Shown here: positions 1 through 7,963 of the stretch, piece after piece
Layout: the number at the start of each line of letters is the position of its first letter
Position numbering within the stretch: the first letter of the stretch is position 1
Source of the DNA: an uncultured Collinsella sp.
Lineage (GTDB): Bacteria; Actinomycetota; Coriobacteriia; Coriobacteriales; Coriobacteriaceae
Reading direction: 5' to 3'
Assembly (NCBI GenBank): GCA_958346935.1
Contig: CATVTM010000014.1
Location: 1-33,220, forward strand
Length of the DNA: 33,220 nucleotides
Notes under the pieces: model-generated
What the model saw: only the letters and a program-made list of their open reading frames with translations
Database searches by the model: none
What the model was told of the DNA's origin: nothing
Program-made: the position numbers and the translations under genes

Positions 1-1
1 G

Positions 2-30
2 TTGAAAAATGGGGCGGTTCCCCATATTAT
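2..30 (+). promoter_or_regulatory. Promoter of the mraZ/dcw operon
   Basis: A -35 hexamer TTGAAA lies at 2-7 and a -10 hexamer TATTAT at 25-30, separated by exactly 17 bases, close to the sigma-70/SigA consensus. Transcription would begin near 36-38, about 60 bases before the mraZ start. The whole spacer is occupied by a palindrome, so the promoter is probably repressible. The promoter sits at the window edge, so further upstream elements are not visible. Confidence 0.72.
10..24. promoter_or_regulatory. Operator-like palindrome in the mraZ promoter spacer
   Basis: TGGGGCGGTTCCCCA is a perfect inverted repeat of two 5-base arms around CGGTT and fills most of the -35/-10 spacer. A near-identical site lies at 47-61. 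MraZ proteins are known to bind G-rich repeats (TGGGN type in E. coli) upstream of their own gene, so autoregulation by MraZ is the likeliest role. That assignment is inference. Confidence 0.6.
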
Positions 31-46
31 TAATGACGTCGACAGG

Positions 47-61
47 CGGGGTGGTTCCCCG
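47..61. promoter_or_regulatory. Second operator-like palindrome, just past the predicted mraZ transcription start
   Basis: CGGGGTGGTTCCCCG shares the core GGGGYGGTTCCCC with the site at 10-24, and the centres are 37 bp apart. It lies about 10-25 bases past the predicted transcription start, where a bound repressor would block initiation or escape. In RNA it could also fold as a short hairpin in the leader. Confidence 0.55.
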
Positions 62-98
62 CGTACGTGCCATCTGAGTAACCGAGGGGAGGGCGCAT

Positions 99-533
99 AT
101 GGGAATGACTGGTGCATACGAGCGCAATCTCGATGCAAAAGGTCGTCTGTCCCTGCCTGCACCCCTTCGCGAGGAGCTTGGAGAGCATGTTCGCGTGTTC
201 AAAGCCCTGGATGTCGATGCTCTGTACGTGTTCTCTGCCGAGGCCTTCGATAAGTGGGTCGAAGGACTCTTCGCGGGTCGTGAGGGCCACGAGGGTTTTA
301 ACCCGCGTGACATTAATGACCAGAAGCTCATGAGGGCGATCAACAAGCGCACCACGTCGATGGACGTGGACAGCGCTGGTCGTATCGGTCTTTCCGAGTC
401 TCTCCGCAAGCAGGCGAACCTCGACCGCGAGGTCACGGTTGTGGGCAACTACGACCACCTTGAGGTTTGGGATCGCGCCGCGGCCGATGAGGACGATGAC
501 GATGAGGCCCTGCTGGACCTCTTCTTCTCGTAA
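99..533 (+). CDS. mraZ: MraZ transcriptional regulator
   Basis: This 144-residue protein matches MraZ, a ring-forming regulator with two SpoVT/AbrB-type half-domains that controls the dcw operon from its first position. Two DxxxR-type signatures, one per repeat, are visible: D12-AKGR with the following LSLP, and D91-SAGR with the following IGLS. The C-terminus is acidic (about residues 130-140). A strong SD (GAGGGGAGGG, 84-93) sits 5 bases before ATG 99. An in-frame ATG at 105 is a less likely start. It lies 20 bases upstream of rsmH, the classical mraZ-rsmH order, and two palindromes in its promoter fit autoregulation. Confidence 0.95.
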   Translation: MGMTGAYERNLDAKGRLSLPAPLREELGEHVRVFKALDVDALYVFSAEAFDKWVEGLFAGREGHEGFNPRDINDQKLMRAINKRTTSMDVDSAGRIGLSESLRKQANLDREVTVVGNYDHLEVWDRAAADEDDDDEALLDLFFS

Positions 534-553
534 GGGCAAGGCACGGGTAACGG

Positions 554-1519
554 ATGGAGCGTGGGATCTTGACACAAGAATATCGGCATGAACCTGTCAT
601 GCTCGGCGAAGTGCTTGAGTCGCTGCGGCTAAAGAGCGGCTCCGTTGTCTGCGATTGCACCCTTGGCGGTGCCGGCCATTCGGTAAAGATGGCCGCGCAG
701 GTGGGGGAGACGGGCCTTTTGCTCGGCGTCGATCAGGACGACATGGCCCTCGAGGCCGCTGGCGCCCGTCTGGACCGCGAGGTTCCCGGCGTTCCGCACC
801 AGCTGCTGAAGGGCAACTTCGGCGACTTGGACGAGCTGCTTTGCTCGGCCGAGGTGCCCGGGGTCGATGGCTTCCTGTTCGATTTGGGCGTTTCGTCACC
901 GCAACTCGATATCCCTGGCAGGGGCTTTTCGTATAACGAGGACGCCCCATTGGACATGCGGATGGATCCGGGTAATAACACCTTAAACGCAGCTGAGGTC
1001 ATCAACACCTATAACGAACACGACCTCGCCCGGATTCTACGCGTCTACGGCGAAGAGAAGTTCGCCTCGCAGATCGCGCGCGAGATCGTGCGCCGCCGCG
1101 AGCAAGAACCGATCGAAACCACCGGCCAATTTGTCGAGATCATCAAGGCGGGTATCCCGGCTGCCGCTCGTCGGCATGGTGGACACCCGGCCAAGAAAAG
1201 TTTCCAGGCCATTCGCATCGAGGTCAATCACGAGCTCGATGTGCTCGAACGGGGGCTTGATGCCGCCACCAGGTGGCTCAACCCGGGCGGACGTATCTGT
1301 GTCATCTCGTATCACTCGCTCGAGGACCGTATCGTAAAGAACCACTTTAAGGAGATGAGCCAGGGGTGCACGTGTCCGCCGGAGATTCCGGTGTGCGTGT
1401 GCGGCAACGTGCCGATACTCAAGGTCATCACCCGCAAACCCTTGGTTGCCCAGCCTGATGAGGTTGAGCGCAACCCTCGGGCGAGATCAGCCAAAATCCG
1501 CGTGGCGCAGCGACTGTAG
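554..1519 (+). CDS. rsmH: 16S rRNA m4C1402 methyltransferase RsmH (MraW)
   Basis: RsmH N4-methylates C1402 of 16S rRNA in the 30S decoding centre, using S-adenosylmethionine. The 321-residue product has the Rossmann SAM-binding motif DCTLGGAGHS near residues 34-43, the family motif around D110 (FDLGVSSPQLD) followed by GRGFSY, and SYHSLEDR near the C-terminus. A Cys-rich stretch (CTCPP, CVCG) follows, as is usual in the family. The start is uncertain: ATG 554 has little SD, whereas TTG 569 is preceded at 9 bases by GGAG (556-559) and leaves an N-terminus closer to typical homologues. It is the second gene of the dcw operon. Confidence 0.95.
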   Translation: MERGILTQEYRHEPVMLGEVLESLRLKSGSVVCDCTLGGAGHSVKMAAQVGETGLLLGVDQDDMALEAAGARLDREVPGVPHQLLKGNFGDLDELLCSAEVPGVDGFLFDLGVSSPQLDIPGRGFSYNEDAPLDMRMDPGNNTLNAAEVINTYNEHDLARILRVYGEEKFASQIAREIVRRREQEPIETTGQFVEIIKAGIPAAARRHGGHPAKKSFQAIRIEVNHELDVLERGLDAATRWLNPGGRICVISYHSLEDRIVKNHFKEMSQGCTCPPEIPVCVCGNVPILKVITRKPLVAQPDEVERNPRARSAKIRVAQRL

Positions 1520-1609
1520 GCGCGACCGCGCGATATTGGACCTCCCGCTCGCACCATAAACGAAGCTTAAACACACTACCAACGTACTCGGGATGGGAGG
1601 CGGCATATC

Positions 1610-2080
1610 ATGGGCTACAACACTTCAAGCGCAGCACTCGCCTATGATATGAACGCCATGCCCGCCTATCGTGAGACGCCGCAGGCCCCCGTTGCTCCCC
1701 GTGAGCAGCGCACGCCGCGCTTTGATGTCTACACGGGCGCGGGCCGTCAGGCAAACCAGGCGGTAAGCCCGGTTTTCATGAGCGTTCTTAAAACGTTTTG
1801 CATCATTGCGGCTATCTTCATGACGATCGGCGTCGCCCGCGTGGCGCTCGCCGGCGTTACGGCCCAGGTGCTCAACAGCAACGCCGAGCTTACCAACACG
1901 CTCGAAAAGGCGACCGATGAGAGCTCCGACCTGGAGGTCATGCATTCGGTCTATGGCGCCGACACGCGCATTCGCGACCTTGCGGGCGCTTATGGCATGG
2001 TGGAGCCCAGCGAGAGCGTTACACTTGACTTTTCGCAGGATGCAGCCGCGGGCGCCAACGCGACCGCGACCGCTCAGTAG
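1610..2080 (+). CDS. ftsL: FtsL-like septum formation protein
   Basis: A 156-residue bitopic membrane protein sits between rsmH and the class B PBP gene, the canonical ftsL position. Residues 1-57 form a cytoplasmic tail rich in Pro, Ala and Arg, residues about 58-82 a single membrane span, and residues about 85-120 a leucine-zipper-like helix. The family-like stretch RIRDLAGAYGMVEPS follows, and the tail is Ala/Thr-rich. FtsL pairs with FtsB/DivIC and FtsQ to activate FtsW-FtsI septal synthesis. Sequence conservation in the family is low, so the call rests mainly on topology and position. A GGGAGG SD lies about 9 bases before ATG 1610. Confidence 0.8.
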   Translation: MGYNTSSAALAYDMNAMPAYRETPQAPVAPREQRTPRFDVYTGAGRQANQAVSPVFMSVLKTFCIIAAIFMTIGVARVALAGVTAQVLNSNAELTNTLEKATDESSDLEVMHSVYGADTRIRDLAGAYGMVEPSESVTLDFSQDAAAGANATATAQ

Positions 2081-2097
2081 CAAGACGGTAACTGAGT

Positions 2098-3963
2098 ATG
2101 ACAAATGACTATCGCCGCGGTTCCGATGGGGGCCGCGGTTCTGGACGTCCCTCGTCGCGGGGACGTTCTGGTTATCAAGGAACGGGTCGGCAATCTTACA
2201 ACGCCGGGCAGTCCCGTGGCAACGACCCGGCGTCGCGACTTCGCGGCTCGGGCGGCCCTCAAGTGCATAACACCAGGTCGCGCAAGAGTTCGTCGACCGA
2301 ATGGCTCACAGGCGCGCCTCTGCCTCGCCGCAAAGCCGTCATGGGATTCATTGGGCTTGGCTTGGGCTTGGGCGTCTTTCGCCTTGCCGACTATCAAATT
2401 GTCGAAGCCGATAAACTGCGCGAGCGTGCCGATGCGCGCCGCCTGCTTGCGCAGACCCTCTATGCCAAACGCGGCACCATCTACGACCGCAACGGTAACG
2501 TGCTGGCGTCGTCGGTCGAATGTCGCAACATCGCCGTGAACCCGCAGCTTGTCGATGATGTTGACAAGACGGTGTCGGCGCTGGTCAAGGCAACTGGAAT
2601 CGATAAAAAGACCTGCCGCAAGCTCGTCGAGTCCGATGGCACCTGGGTGTATATCAAGCGCCAGGTGGACGAAGACGATGCTGCGGCGCTGGAGAAAAAG
2701 AACCTGCCCGGCGTGCTTTTTGAGCAGGCCATGAAGCGCGTATATCCATACGGCAATCTGGCATCGCAGGTGCTGGGTGTAGTGAATGTAGACAACGACG
2801 GCTTGACGGGTCTCGAAAAGCAATACAACAAGCTTCTGACCGGCACGAACGGTTCTCTTGTGCGCGAGCGCGCGAGGGACGGCAGCTATATCGCCGGCGG
2901 TGCCTATAAAAAGGTGGCGGCGGTCGACGGCGTTGATATCGTGACGACGCTCGACGTCAATATCCAGCGTGCGGCCGAGGATGCCCTGGCAGAGGCTGTC
3001 GAGAAGACAAAGGCCAAGAACGGCTCGGCGCTGGTCACCGATCCTACGACAGGCGAGATCTTGGCAGCCTGCTCGTATCCGACCTACGACCAGACCGATC
3101 TGGAGAACGCCAAGACCGAGGATATGAACCTGCGCCTGGTCACCGACGCCTACGAGCCCGGCTCGGTCTTTAAGACGCTCGTGGCGGGCGCCGGCTTCGA
3201 CTTGGGCGTCGTGCGATCGAGTACGTCGTTTGAGGTGCCGGCGAGCATCAAGGTGGGCGACGATACCGTCACCGATGCCGACAAGCGCGACTACGCCATG
3301 ACCATGGATGTGCGCGAGATGATGCGCCGTTCGTCCAACGTGGGATTTGTCCTGGTGGGGCGCAAGATCGGTGCCGACGACTTTGCTGCCTATGTGGACA
3401 AGTGGGGCATCGGTCACAGCTCTGGTGTCGATTTTCCGGGCGAGAGCCTGGGCATCGTCAAGGAGCGTGACCAGTATGACGGCGCCACTCTGGGATCGAT
3501 GAGCTTTGGACAGGCGCTGTCTGTCTCGCCGATTGAGGTCGCACGTGCCGTGGGCGGCATCGCCAACGGCGGCGTGATGATGACCCCGCACTTCTATAAG
3601 TCCAGCAAAGGCGACGAGAAGGACTGGGGCGAAGGCGAGCGCGCGATTTCGGAGGACGCCGCATCCCAGGTGACATCGTGCATGCAGACGGTCGTGTCCG
3701 AGGGAACGGGCGTTGGCGGCGCGGTTGACGGCTATGACGTGGCGGGTAAGACCGGTACGGCCGAACGAGCCGACGAGAACGGCGGCTACCTCAAGGAGAA
3801 CTACATGTCGTCCTTTATGGGCTTTGCACCGGCACAATCGCCCAAGGTGCTGTGCTATATCACGCTCGACGGAACGCCGAGCGGCTCGGATGCCGCTGCG
3901 GTGCCGTTCCAGTCCATTATGGCCAACGCGCTCGACGTGCTGGGTATCCCGCACACGAAGTAG
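2098..3963 (+). CDS. ftsI: Class B penicillin-binding protein (FtsI/PBP2-type transpeptidase)
   Basis: This 621-residue protein is the septal DD-transpeptidase that cross-links peptidoglycan outside the membrane. All three catalytic motifs are present: SVFK with nucleophile S356 and K359, SSN at 412-414, and KTG at 551-553. The PBP dimerisation domain starts at the RGTIYDRNG motif. Residues 1-78 are an Arg/Gly/Ser-rich cytoplasmic tail, followed by one unusually Gly-rich membrane span (about 80-100). No PASTA domains are seen. It starts 17 bases after ftsL with a weak SD. A 127-base gap with no gene follows, where murE would often lie. Confidence 0.95.
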   Translation: MTNDYRRGSDGGRGSGRPSSRGRSGYQGTGRQSYNAGQSRGNDPASRLRGSGGPQVHNTRSRKSSSTEWLTGAPLPRRKAVMGFIGLGLGLGVFRLADYQIVEADKLRERADARRLLAQTLYAKRGTIYDRNGNVLASSVECRNIAVNPQLVDDVDKTVSALVKATGIDKKTCRKLVESDGTWVYIKRQVDEDDAAALEKKNLPGVLFEQAMKRVYPYGNLASQVLGVVNVDNDGLTGLEKQYNKLLTGTNGSLVRERARDGSYIAGGAYKKVAAVDGVDIVTTLDVNIQRAAEDALAEAVEKTKAKNGSALVTDPTTGEILAACSYPTYDQTDLENAKTEDMNLRLVTDAYEPGSVFKTLVAGAGFDLGVVRSSTSFEVPASIKVGDDTVTDADKRDYAMTMDVREMMRRSSNVGFVLVGRKIGADDFAAYVDKWGIGHSSGVDFPGESLGIVKERDQYDGATLGSMSFGQALSVSPIEVARAVGGIANGGVMMTPHFYKSSKGDEKDWGEGERAISEDAASQVTSCMQTVVSEGTGVGGAVDGYDVAGKTGTAERADENGGYLKENYMSSFMGFAPAQSPKVLCYITLDGTPSGSDAAAVPFQSIMANALDVLGIPHTK

Positions 3964-4090
3964 GGGGTTACAATCTTTGGGGCGTGGTTTGTTGTCCCAT
4001 ATGAGGGGTGTTCACACGCCCTGCACCACGCATGCGCGGCGCTGGGATACAATACGCCGATAGCATTATTAGGTTTACAGGGGAGCTGCA

Positions 4091-5515
4091 ATGATAGAGA
4101 TCGCCGTCAACAACCTCGCGGCCGCAACAGGGGCCCGAACCGTGACGGGAGAAGCCGATCAGGTATGCCGCGGGTGCGTTATCGACTCGCGCCAGGTCAA
4201 GGAAGGGACGATTTTCGTCGCCTTTCCCGGTGAAAACGTCGACGGCAATGATTTTGCTTCCCGTGCCGTCCAGTCGGGTGCCGGCGCCGTCGTGATGACG
4301 CGTGAGCCTGAGGCCGAGCTGGTCTCGCTGGCGCAGGACAAGGGCTGTGCCATCTTGCTGACCGATGATCCCGAGGAGTTTCTGCTGCGTTTGGCGCACG
4401 CGTACCGTCTGGAGCTTGGCTGCCTGGTCGTTGGTATTACCGGTTCCATCGGCAAGACGACGACCAAGGACGTGCTCGCCGCTGTGCTCGCCAAGCGCTA
4501 TCGTGTCTGGGCCACCAAGGGCAATTTCAATAACCTGATCGGCATGCCGCTCACGGTGCTTTCCGCTCCGGCCGATACCGAGGTCCTGGTGCTCGAGATG
4601 GGCATGAACCATTTCCACGAGATTGAGCGCCTGTCCCAGTCCGCCAATCCCAACCTTGCCATCGTGAGCAAGATCGGCACCTCTCATATCGGCATTTTGG
4701 GCAGCCGCGAGAACATCGCCCGCGCTAAGGCCGAGATTGTCCAGGGTATGTGCGCCGCCGGCGACTTCTTGCCGCTGCTGGTTTTGGGCGGCGAGGACGA
4801 CTTTACGCCGTTCATTCGCGATACGTTCGCCCAGCCTGCTGGTATCGACGTGATGCTGGCCGGCGTTTCGGACGATGATGAGGTCCGTGCCCGCGACATT
4901 CGTGTTGATGACGAGGGCCGTCCGGTCTTTACGCTCGATTTTGGCCGGGGTGAGACGATCGATACCATGCTTGCCATCCCCGGCGTGCAGTCCGTTCCTA
5001 ATGCCGTTAAGGCCGCCGCGGTTGCCTATCGCCTGGGTGTGACGCCCGAGCAGATCGATGCTGCCTTTAGAGGCCTCACGATCACCGGTCACCGCCAGGA
5101 GATCAAGCGCGCCAAGAGCGGTGCCCGCGTCATTGACGATTCCTACAACGCCAGCGCCGAATCCATGGCTGCTGGTCTCGATCTGCTGTGCTCGCTTTCG
5201 TGCACGGGGTCTCGCATGGCGATCTTGGGCGAGATGGGCGAGATGGGCGATGAGGCTCCTCGCATGCATGAGCTCGTGGGCGCCTATGCCGCCGCCAAGA
5301 AGCTCGACATGCTGGCGTGCGTGGGTGGTGAGCTGGCCCAGCTTATGGCCGATGCCGCGCGCATGATGGGCATGGACGAGGACCGCATCCAGGTGTTCTC
5401 TGATTATCAGCAGGTGCTCGACCGCATGGGCGGCGCGCTTGAAAAACATGATGTTGTACTGGTCAAGGGTTCCCGCTTTGTTGAGCTCGACCGCTTTGTG
5501 GAAGGTGTGTGCTAG
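4091..5515 (+). CDS. murF: UDP-MurNAc-tripeptide--D-alanyl-D-alanine ligase MurF
   Basis: MurF adds D-Ala-D-Ala to UDP-MurNAc-tripeptide using ATP, the last cytoplasmic step before MraY. The 474-residue product has the Mur-ligase N-terminal fold (FVAFPGENVDGNDF), the ATP-binding loop GITGSIGKTTTKD with K122, the central motif VLEMGMNHFHEI, and the C-terminal signature DDSYNASAESM, which is diagnostic for MurF. An SD (AGGGGAGC) lies just before ATG 4091. The 127 bases upstream hold two TACAAT hexamers (3969-3974 and 4048-4053) but no convincing -35 element, so a separate promoter is possible but unproven. It ends 3 bases before mraY. Confidence 0.95.
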   Translation: MIEIAVNNLAAATGARTVTGEADQVCRGCVIDSRQVKEGTIFVAFPGENVDGNDFASRAVQSGAGAVVMTREPEAELVSLAQDKGCAILLTDDPEEFLLRLAHAYRLELGCLVVGITGSIGKTTTKDVLAAVLAKRYRVWATKGNFNNLIGMPLTVLSAPADTEVLVLEMGMNHFHEIERLSQSANPNLAIVSKIGTSHIGILGSRENIARAKAEIVQGMCAAGDFLPLLVLGGEDDFTPFIRDTFAQPAGIDVMLAGVSDDDEVRARDIRVDDEGRPVFTLDFGRGETIDTMLAIPGVQSVPNAVKAAAVAYRLGVTPEQIDAAFRGLTITGHRQEIKRAKSGARVIDDSYNASAESMAAGLDLLCSLSCTGSRMAILGEMGEMGDEAPRMHELVGAYAAAKKLDMLACVGGELAQLMADAARMMGMDEDRIQVFSDYQQVLDRMGGALEKHDVVLVKGSRFVELDRFVEGVC

Positions 5516-5518
5516 CCC

Positions 5519-6538
5519 ATGTTCGGCAATCCCTCATATCCAACGTATCAGGCTTTTTTGGGGCTTGGCATCGCCGCCGCCATTGCGCTGCTGCTCATGC
5601 CGTGGTGGATCAAGCTGCTCAAGGTCGAGGGTATCGGCCAGCAGGTTCGTGCCGACGGTCCCAAGCGTCATTTGGTTAAGCAGGGAACGCCCACCATGGG
5701 TGGTGTTGTCATCCTCGTCGCGATCTCGCTGACCTGCCTGCTGATGGGCAAGCTCACCACCGAGCTCGTGCTCGTGCTGCTCGCCACGCTGGCGACCGGC
5801 GTGCTGGGCCTGATCGACGACCTGACCTCCGTTACGCATGGGCGCTCGCTCGGTCTGACGCCTCATGCCAAGATGATCGGCCTAACCATTATCTGTGTCA
5901 CCTTTACGGTACTTGCCGTTAACTGGTGCGGCGTCGCCCCCGAGATTCGTTTTCCCGGCGGCCTGACGATTGACCTCGGTGTTCTTTCGACCACCATCTG
6001 CGGCCTTTCGTTCCCGTGGCTCTACATTGTCTTTTGCTGGCTGATGATTGCCGGTCTTTCTAATGCCGTGAACCTGACCGATGGCCTTGACGGTCTTGCT
6101 GGCGGCACCTCCATGATCGCCATGCTCGCCATGGCTGCCATGGCGTTTTTGCACGGAGACGTGAACCTGTCCATCTTCTGCACCGCGTGTGCCGGTGCCT
6201 GCTTGGGCTTTCTGTGGTTCAACTGCTATCCGGCGAGCATCTTTATGGGTGATACCGGCTCGCTTGCTCTGGGCGCCGCGTTTGCCTGTACGTCCATCAT
6301 GACTAACACCGAGGTCGTCTCCCTCATCATCGGCGGCCTGTTTATCGTTGAGACCCTGTCGGTCATGATTCAGGTTGTCTACTTCCACTTTACGCACAAG
6401 CGCGTCTTCCTTATGGCGCCCATCCATCATCATTTCGAAAAGAAGGGTTGGGCCGAGACCAAGGTCGTCATCCGTTTTTGGATTATCGCTGCGGCATTTG
6501 GTGCCGTTGGCCTTGCTCTGTTCTTCCAGTTGGGATAG
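5519..6538 (+). CDS. mraY: Phospho-MurNAc-pentapeptide transferase MraY
   Basis: MraY transfers phospho-MurNAc-pentapeptide to undecaprenyl phosphate at the inner face of the membrane, giving lipid I. The 339-residue polytopic protein has about ten hydrophobic segments and the known polar motifs: KQGTPTMGG near the N-terminus, the Asp pair in LGLIDDL, NLTDGLDGLAGG, MGDTGSLALG, and the His-rich loop PIHHHFEKKG. Length is normal for the family. Only 3 bases separate it from murF, implying translational coupling, and its SD lies within the murF end. Confidence 0.96.
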   Translation: MFGNPSYPTYQAFLGLGIAAAIALLLMPWWIKLLKVEGIGQQVRADGPKRHLVKQGTPTMGGVVILVAISLTCLLMGKLTTELVLVLLATLATGVLGLIDDLTSVTHGRSLGLTPHAKMIGLTIICVTFTVLAVNWCGVAPEIRFPGGLTIDLGVLSTTICGLSFPWLYIVFCWLMIAGLSNAVNLTDGLDGLAGGTSMIAMLAMAAMAFLHGDVNLSIFCTACAGACLGFLWFNCYPASIFMGDTGSLALGAAFACTSIMTNTEVVSLIIGGLFIVETLSVMIQVVYFHFTHKRVFLMAPIHHHFEKKGWAETKVVIRFWIIAAAFGAVGLALFFQLG

Positions 6539-6547
6539 TGGTCTTTC

Positions 6548-7954
6548 ATGCCTCTTGCTGATGTCTTTAGCCTGCTCGTTTTGGGTCAGGGCAAATCCGG
6601 CCTCGATGTCGCCCGCTGGGCGCTGGCACATCCAGAGCGCGTAAGCGCCGTTACCGTGTATGGCGGCGGCACCTCTGAGCCCAATGACGCCACGCGTGCG
6701 CTCGAGGCTGCTGGTGCGTCGTTTGTCTATGGGACCGAACAGGTCGAGGGCGCCTATGACGTATGCGTGACGTGCCCGGGCATCTCGGAGTTCTCGGGCT
6801 TCTTTAAGGCCGGGCGCGAACATGCCGCTCAGATTATGGGTGAGCCAGAGTTTGCCTATCGCCTGTCGCCCGATAACTGGATTGCCATCACGGGCACCAA
6901 CGGTAAGACGACCACCACGTCGCTGACTGATTATCTGCTCAAGGCTGCCGGCGAGGCCAGCGTAGCTGTCGGCAACATCGGCGAGCCGCCGGTCAACGAG
7001 ATTGACGGCCGAGCCCACAACGAGTGGTTTGTGGCTGAGCTCTCGAGCTATCAGATTGCTACGACCACCGAGCTCCACCCTCGCGTGGCAGTGCTGCTCA
7101 ACATCACTCCCGACCACTTGGGCTGGCATAAGAGCCATAAGAACTATGCGCTTGCCAAGATCAAGCTGTTTGACAATATGGTCGATGACGATCTGGTGGT
7201 TGTCGACGTCGAAGACGCCGGCATTCACGAGTTCGATGAGTACATCTATACGCCGGGTCGCCGCATCTGCAAGGTCGCTTTTGACGAGCCCGAGGGTGCA
7301 GACGCCGCCTTTGTGCGCGACGGCAAAATGGTCGTGCGCCTGAAGGGCGTCGAGACTCAGCTTGTCGCCACGTCCGAGCTCAAGATCTCGGGCCACCACA
7401 ATGTCATCAATGCCTTATGTGCCGCCACGGCTGCTCTGGCCGTCGGTGCCGATGTCGATGGTGTCCGCCGCGGTCTGGCCTCGTTCCAGCCGCTCGAGCA
7501 TCGCGTGGAGCCGTGCGGCGAGATTGACGGTGTGCGCTACGTCAACGATTCCAAGGCGACCAACACCGACGCGGTCGAGAAGGCACTGACGGCATTTCCC
7601 GATGACGACGTGATCTTGCTGCTCGGCGGCCACGATAAGGGCACGCCGCTCACGGACTTCGCGCGCGTTGTTATGGATAACGTGCGCTCGGTCGTCTGCT
7701 TTGGCGATGCGCGCGAGCGCTTCACCGCCGCTATGGACGAGGCCGATGTCGATGGCGATGTGGATATCGCCCAGGCGGATGACCTACGCGATGCCGTGGA
7801 CGTTGCCCGTTCGCTGTCTAGCCGTGGCGACGTGATCTTACTTTCTCCTGCCTGCTCTTCGTTCGATGAGTTCTCGGGCTATGAGGAGCGCGGCCGCGTG
7901 TTTAAGGACTATGTGGCCCAGCTTGCCGCTGCAGCGAAATCGCAAATGGAATAG
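6548..7954 (+). CDS. murD: UDP-MurNAc-L-alanine--D-glutamate ligase MurD
   Basis: MurD adds D-glutamate to UDP-MurNAc-L-Ala in the cytoplasm with ATP. The 468-residue protein has an N-terminal nucleotide-binding fold beginning LVLGQGKSGLDVARW, the Mur-ligase P-loop ITGTNGKTTTTS (K120), the middle-domain motif NITPDHLGWH with catalytic-type Asp/His, and the C-terminal HRVEP and YVNDSKATNTDA motifs that distinguish MurD. It follows mraY by 9 bases and is followed immediately by ftsW. The SD is weak, so it is probably translated by coupling. Confidence 0.95.
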   Translation: MPLADVFSLLVLGQGKSGLDVARWALAHPERVSAVTVYGGGTSEPNDATRALEAAGASFVYGTEQVEGAYDVCVTCPGISEFSGFFKAGREHAAQIMGEPEFAYRLSPDNWIAITGTNGKTTTTSLTDYLLKAAGEASVAVGNIGEPPVNEIDGRAHNEWFVAELSSYQIATTTELHPRVAVLLNITPDHLGWHKSHKNYALAKIKLFDNMVDDDLVVVDVEDAGIHEFDEYIYTPGRRICKVAFDEPEGADAAFVRDGKMVVRLKGVETQLVATSELKISGHHNVINALCAATAALAVGADVDGVRRGLASFQPLEHRVEPCGEIDGVRYVNDSKATNTDAVEKALTAFPDDDVILLLGGHDKGTPLTDFARVVMDNVRSVVCFGDARERFTAAMDEADVDGDVDIAQADDLRDAVDVARSLSSRGDVILLSPACSSFDEFSGYEERGRVFKDYVAQLAAAAKSQME

Positions 7955-7963
7955 GGGTTGCCG

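Noticed and set aside
2074..3954. 626-residue open frame antisense to the PBP gene
   Set aside because: It mirrors the ftsI reading frame in a GC-rich gene, has His/Arg-rich composition unlike any family, and has no SD; the sense frame has all catalytic motifs.
4048..4053. TACAAT as a murF promoter
   Set aside because: No -35 hexamer at 16-18 bases; the same holds for TACAAT at 27042-27047.
3968..5449. 493-residue open frame antisense to murF
   Set aside because: A shadow of the well-supported murF gene with biased His/Gly/Ala composition and no recognisable domain.
5882..7399. 505-residue open frame antisense to mraY and murD
   Set aside because: It spans two convincing genes on the other strand and has shadow-like composition.
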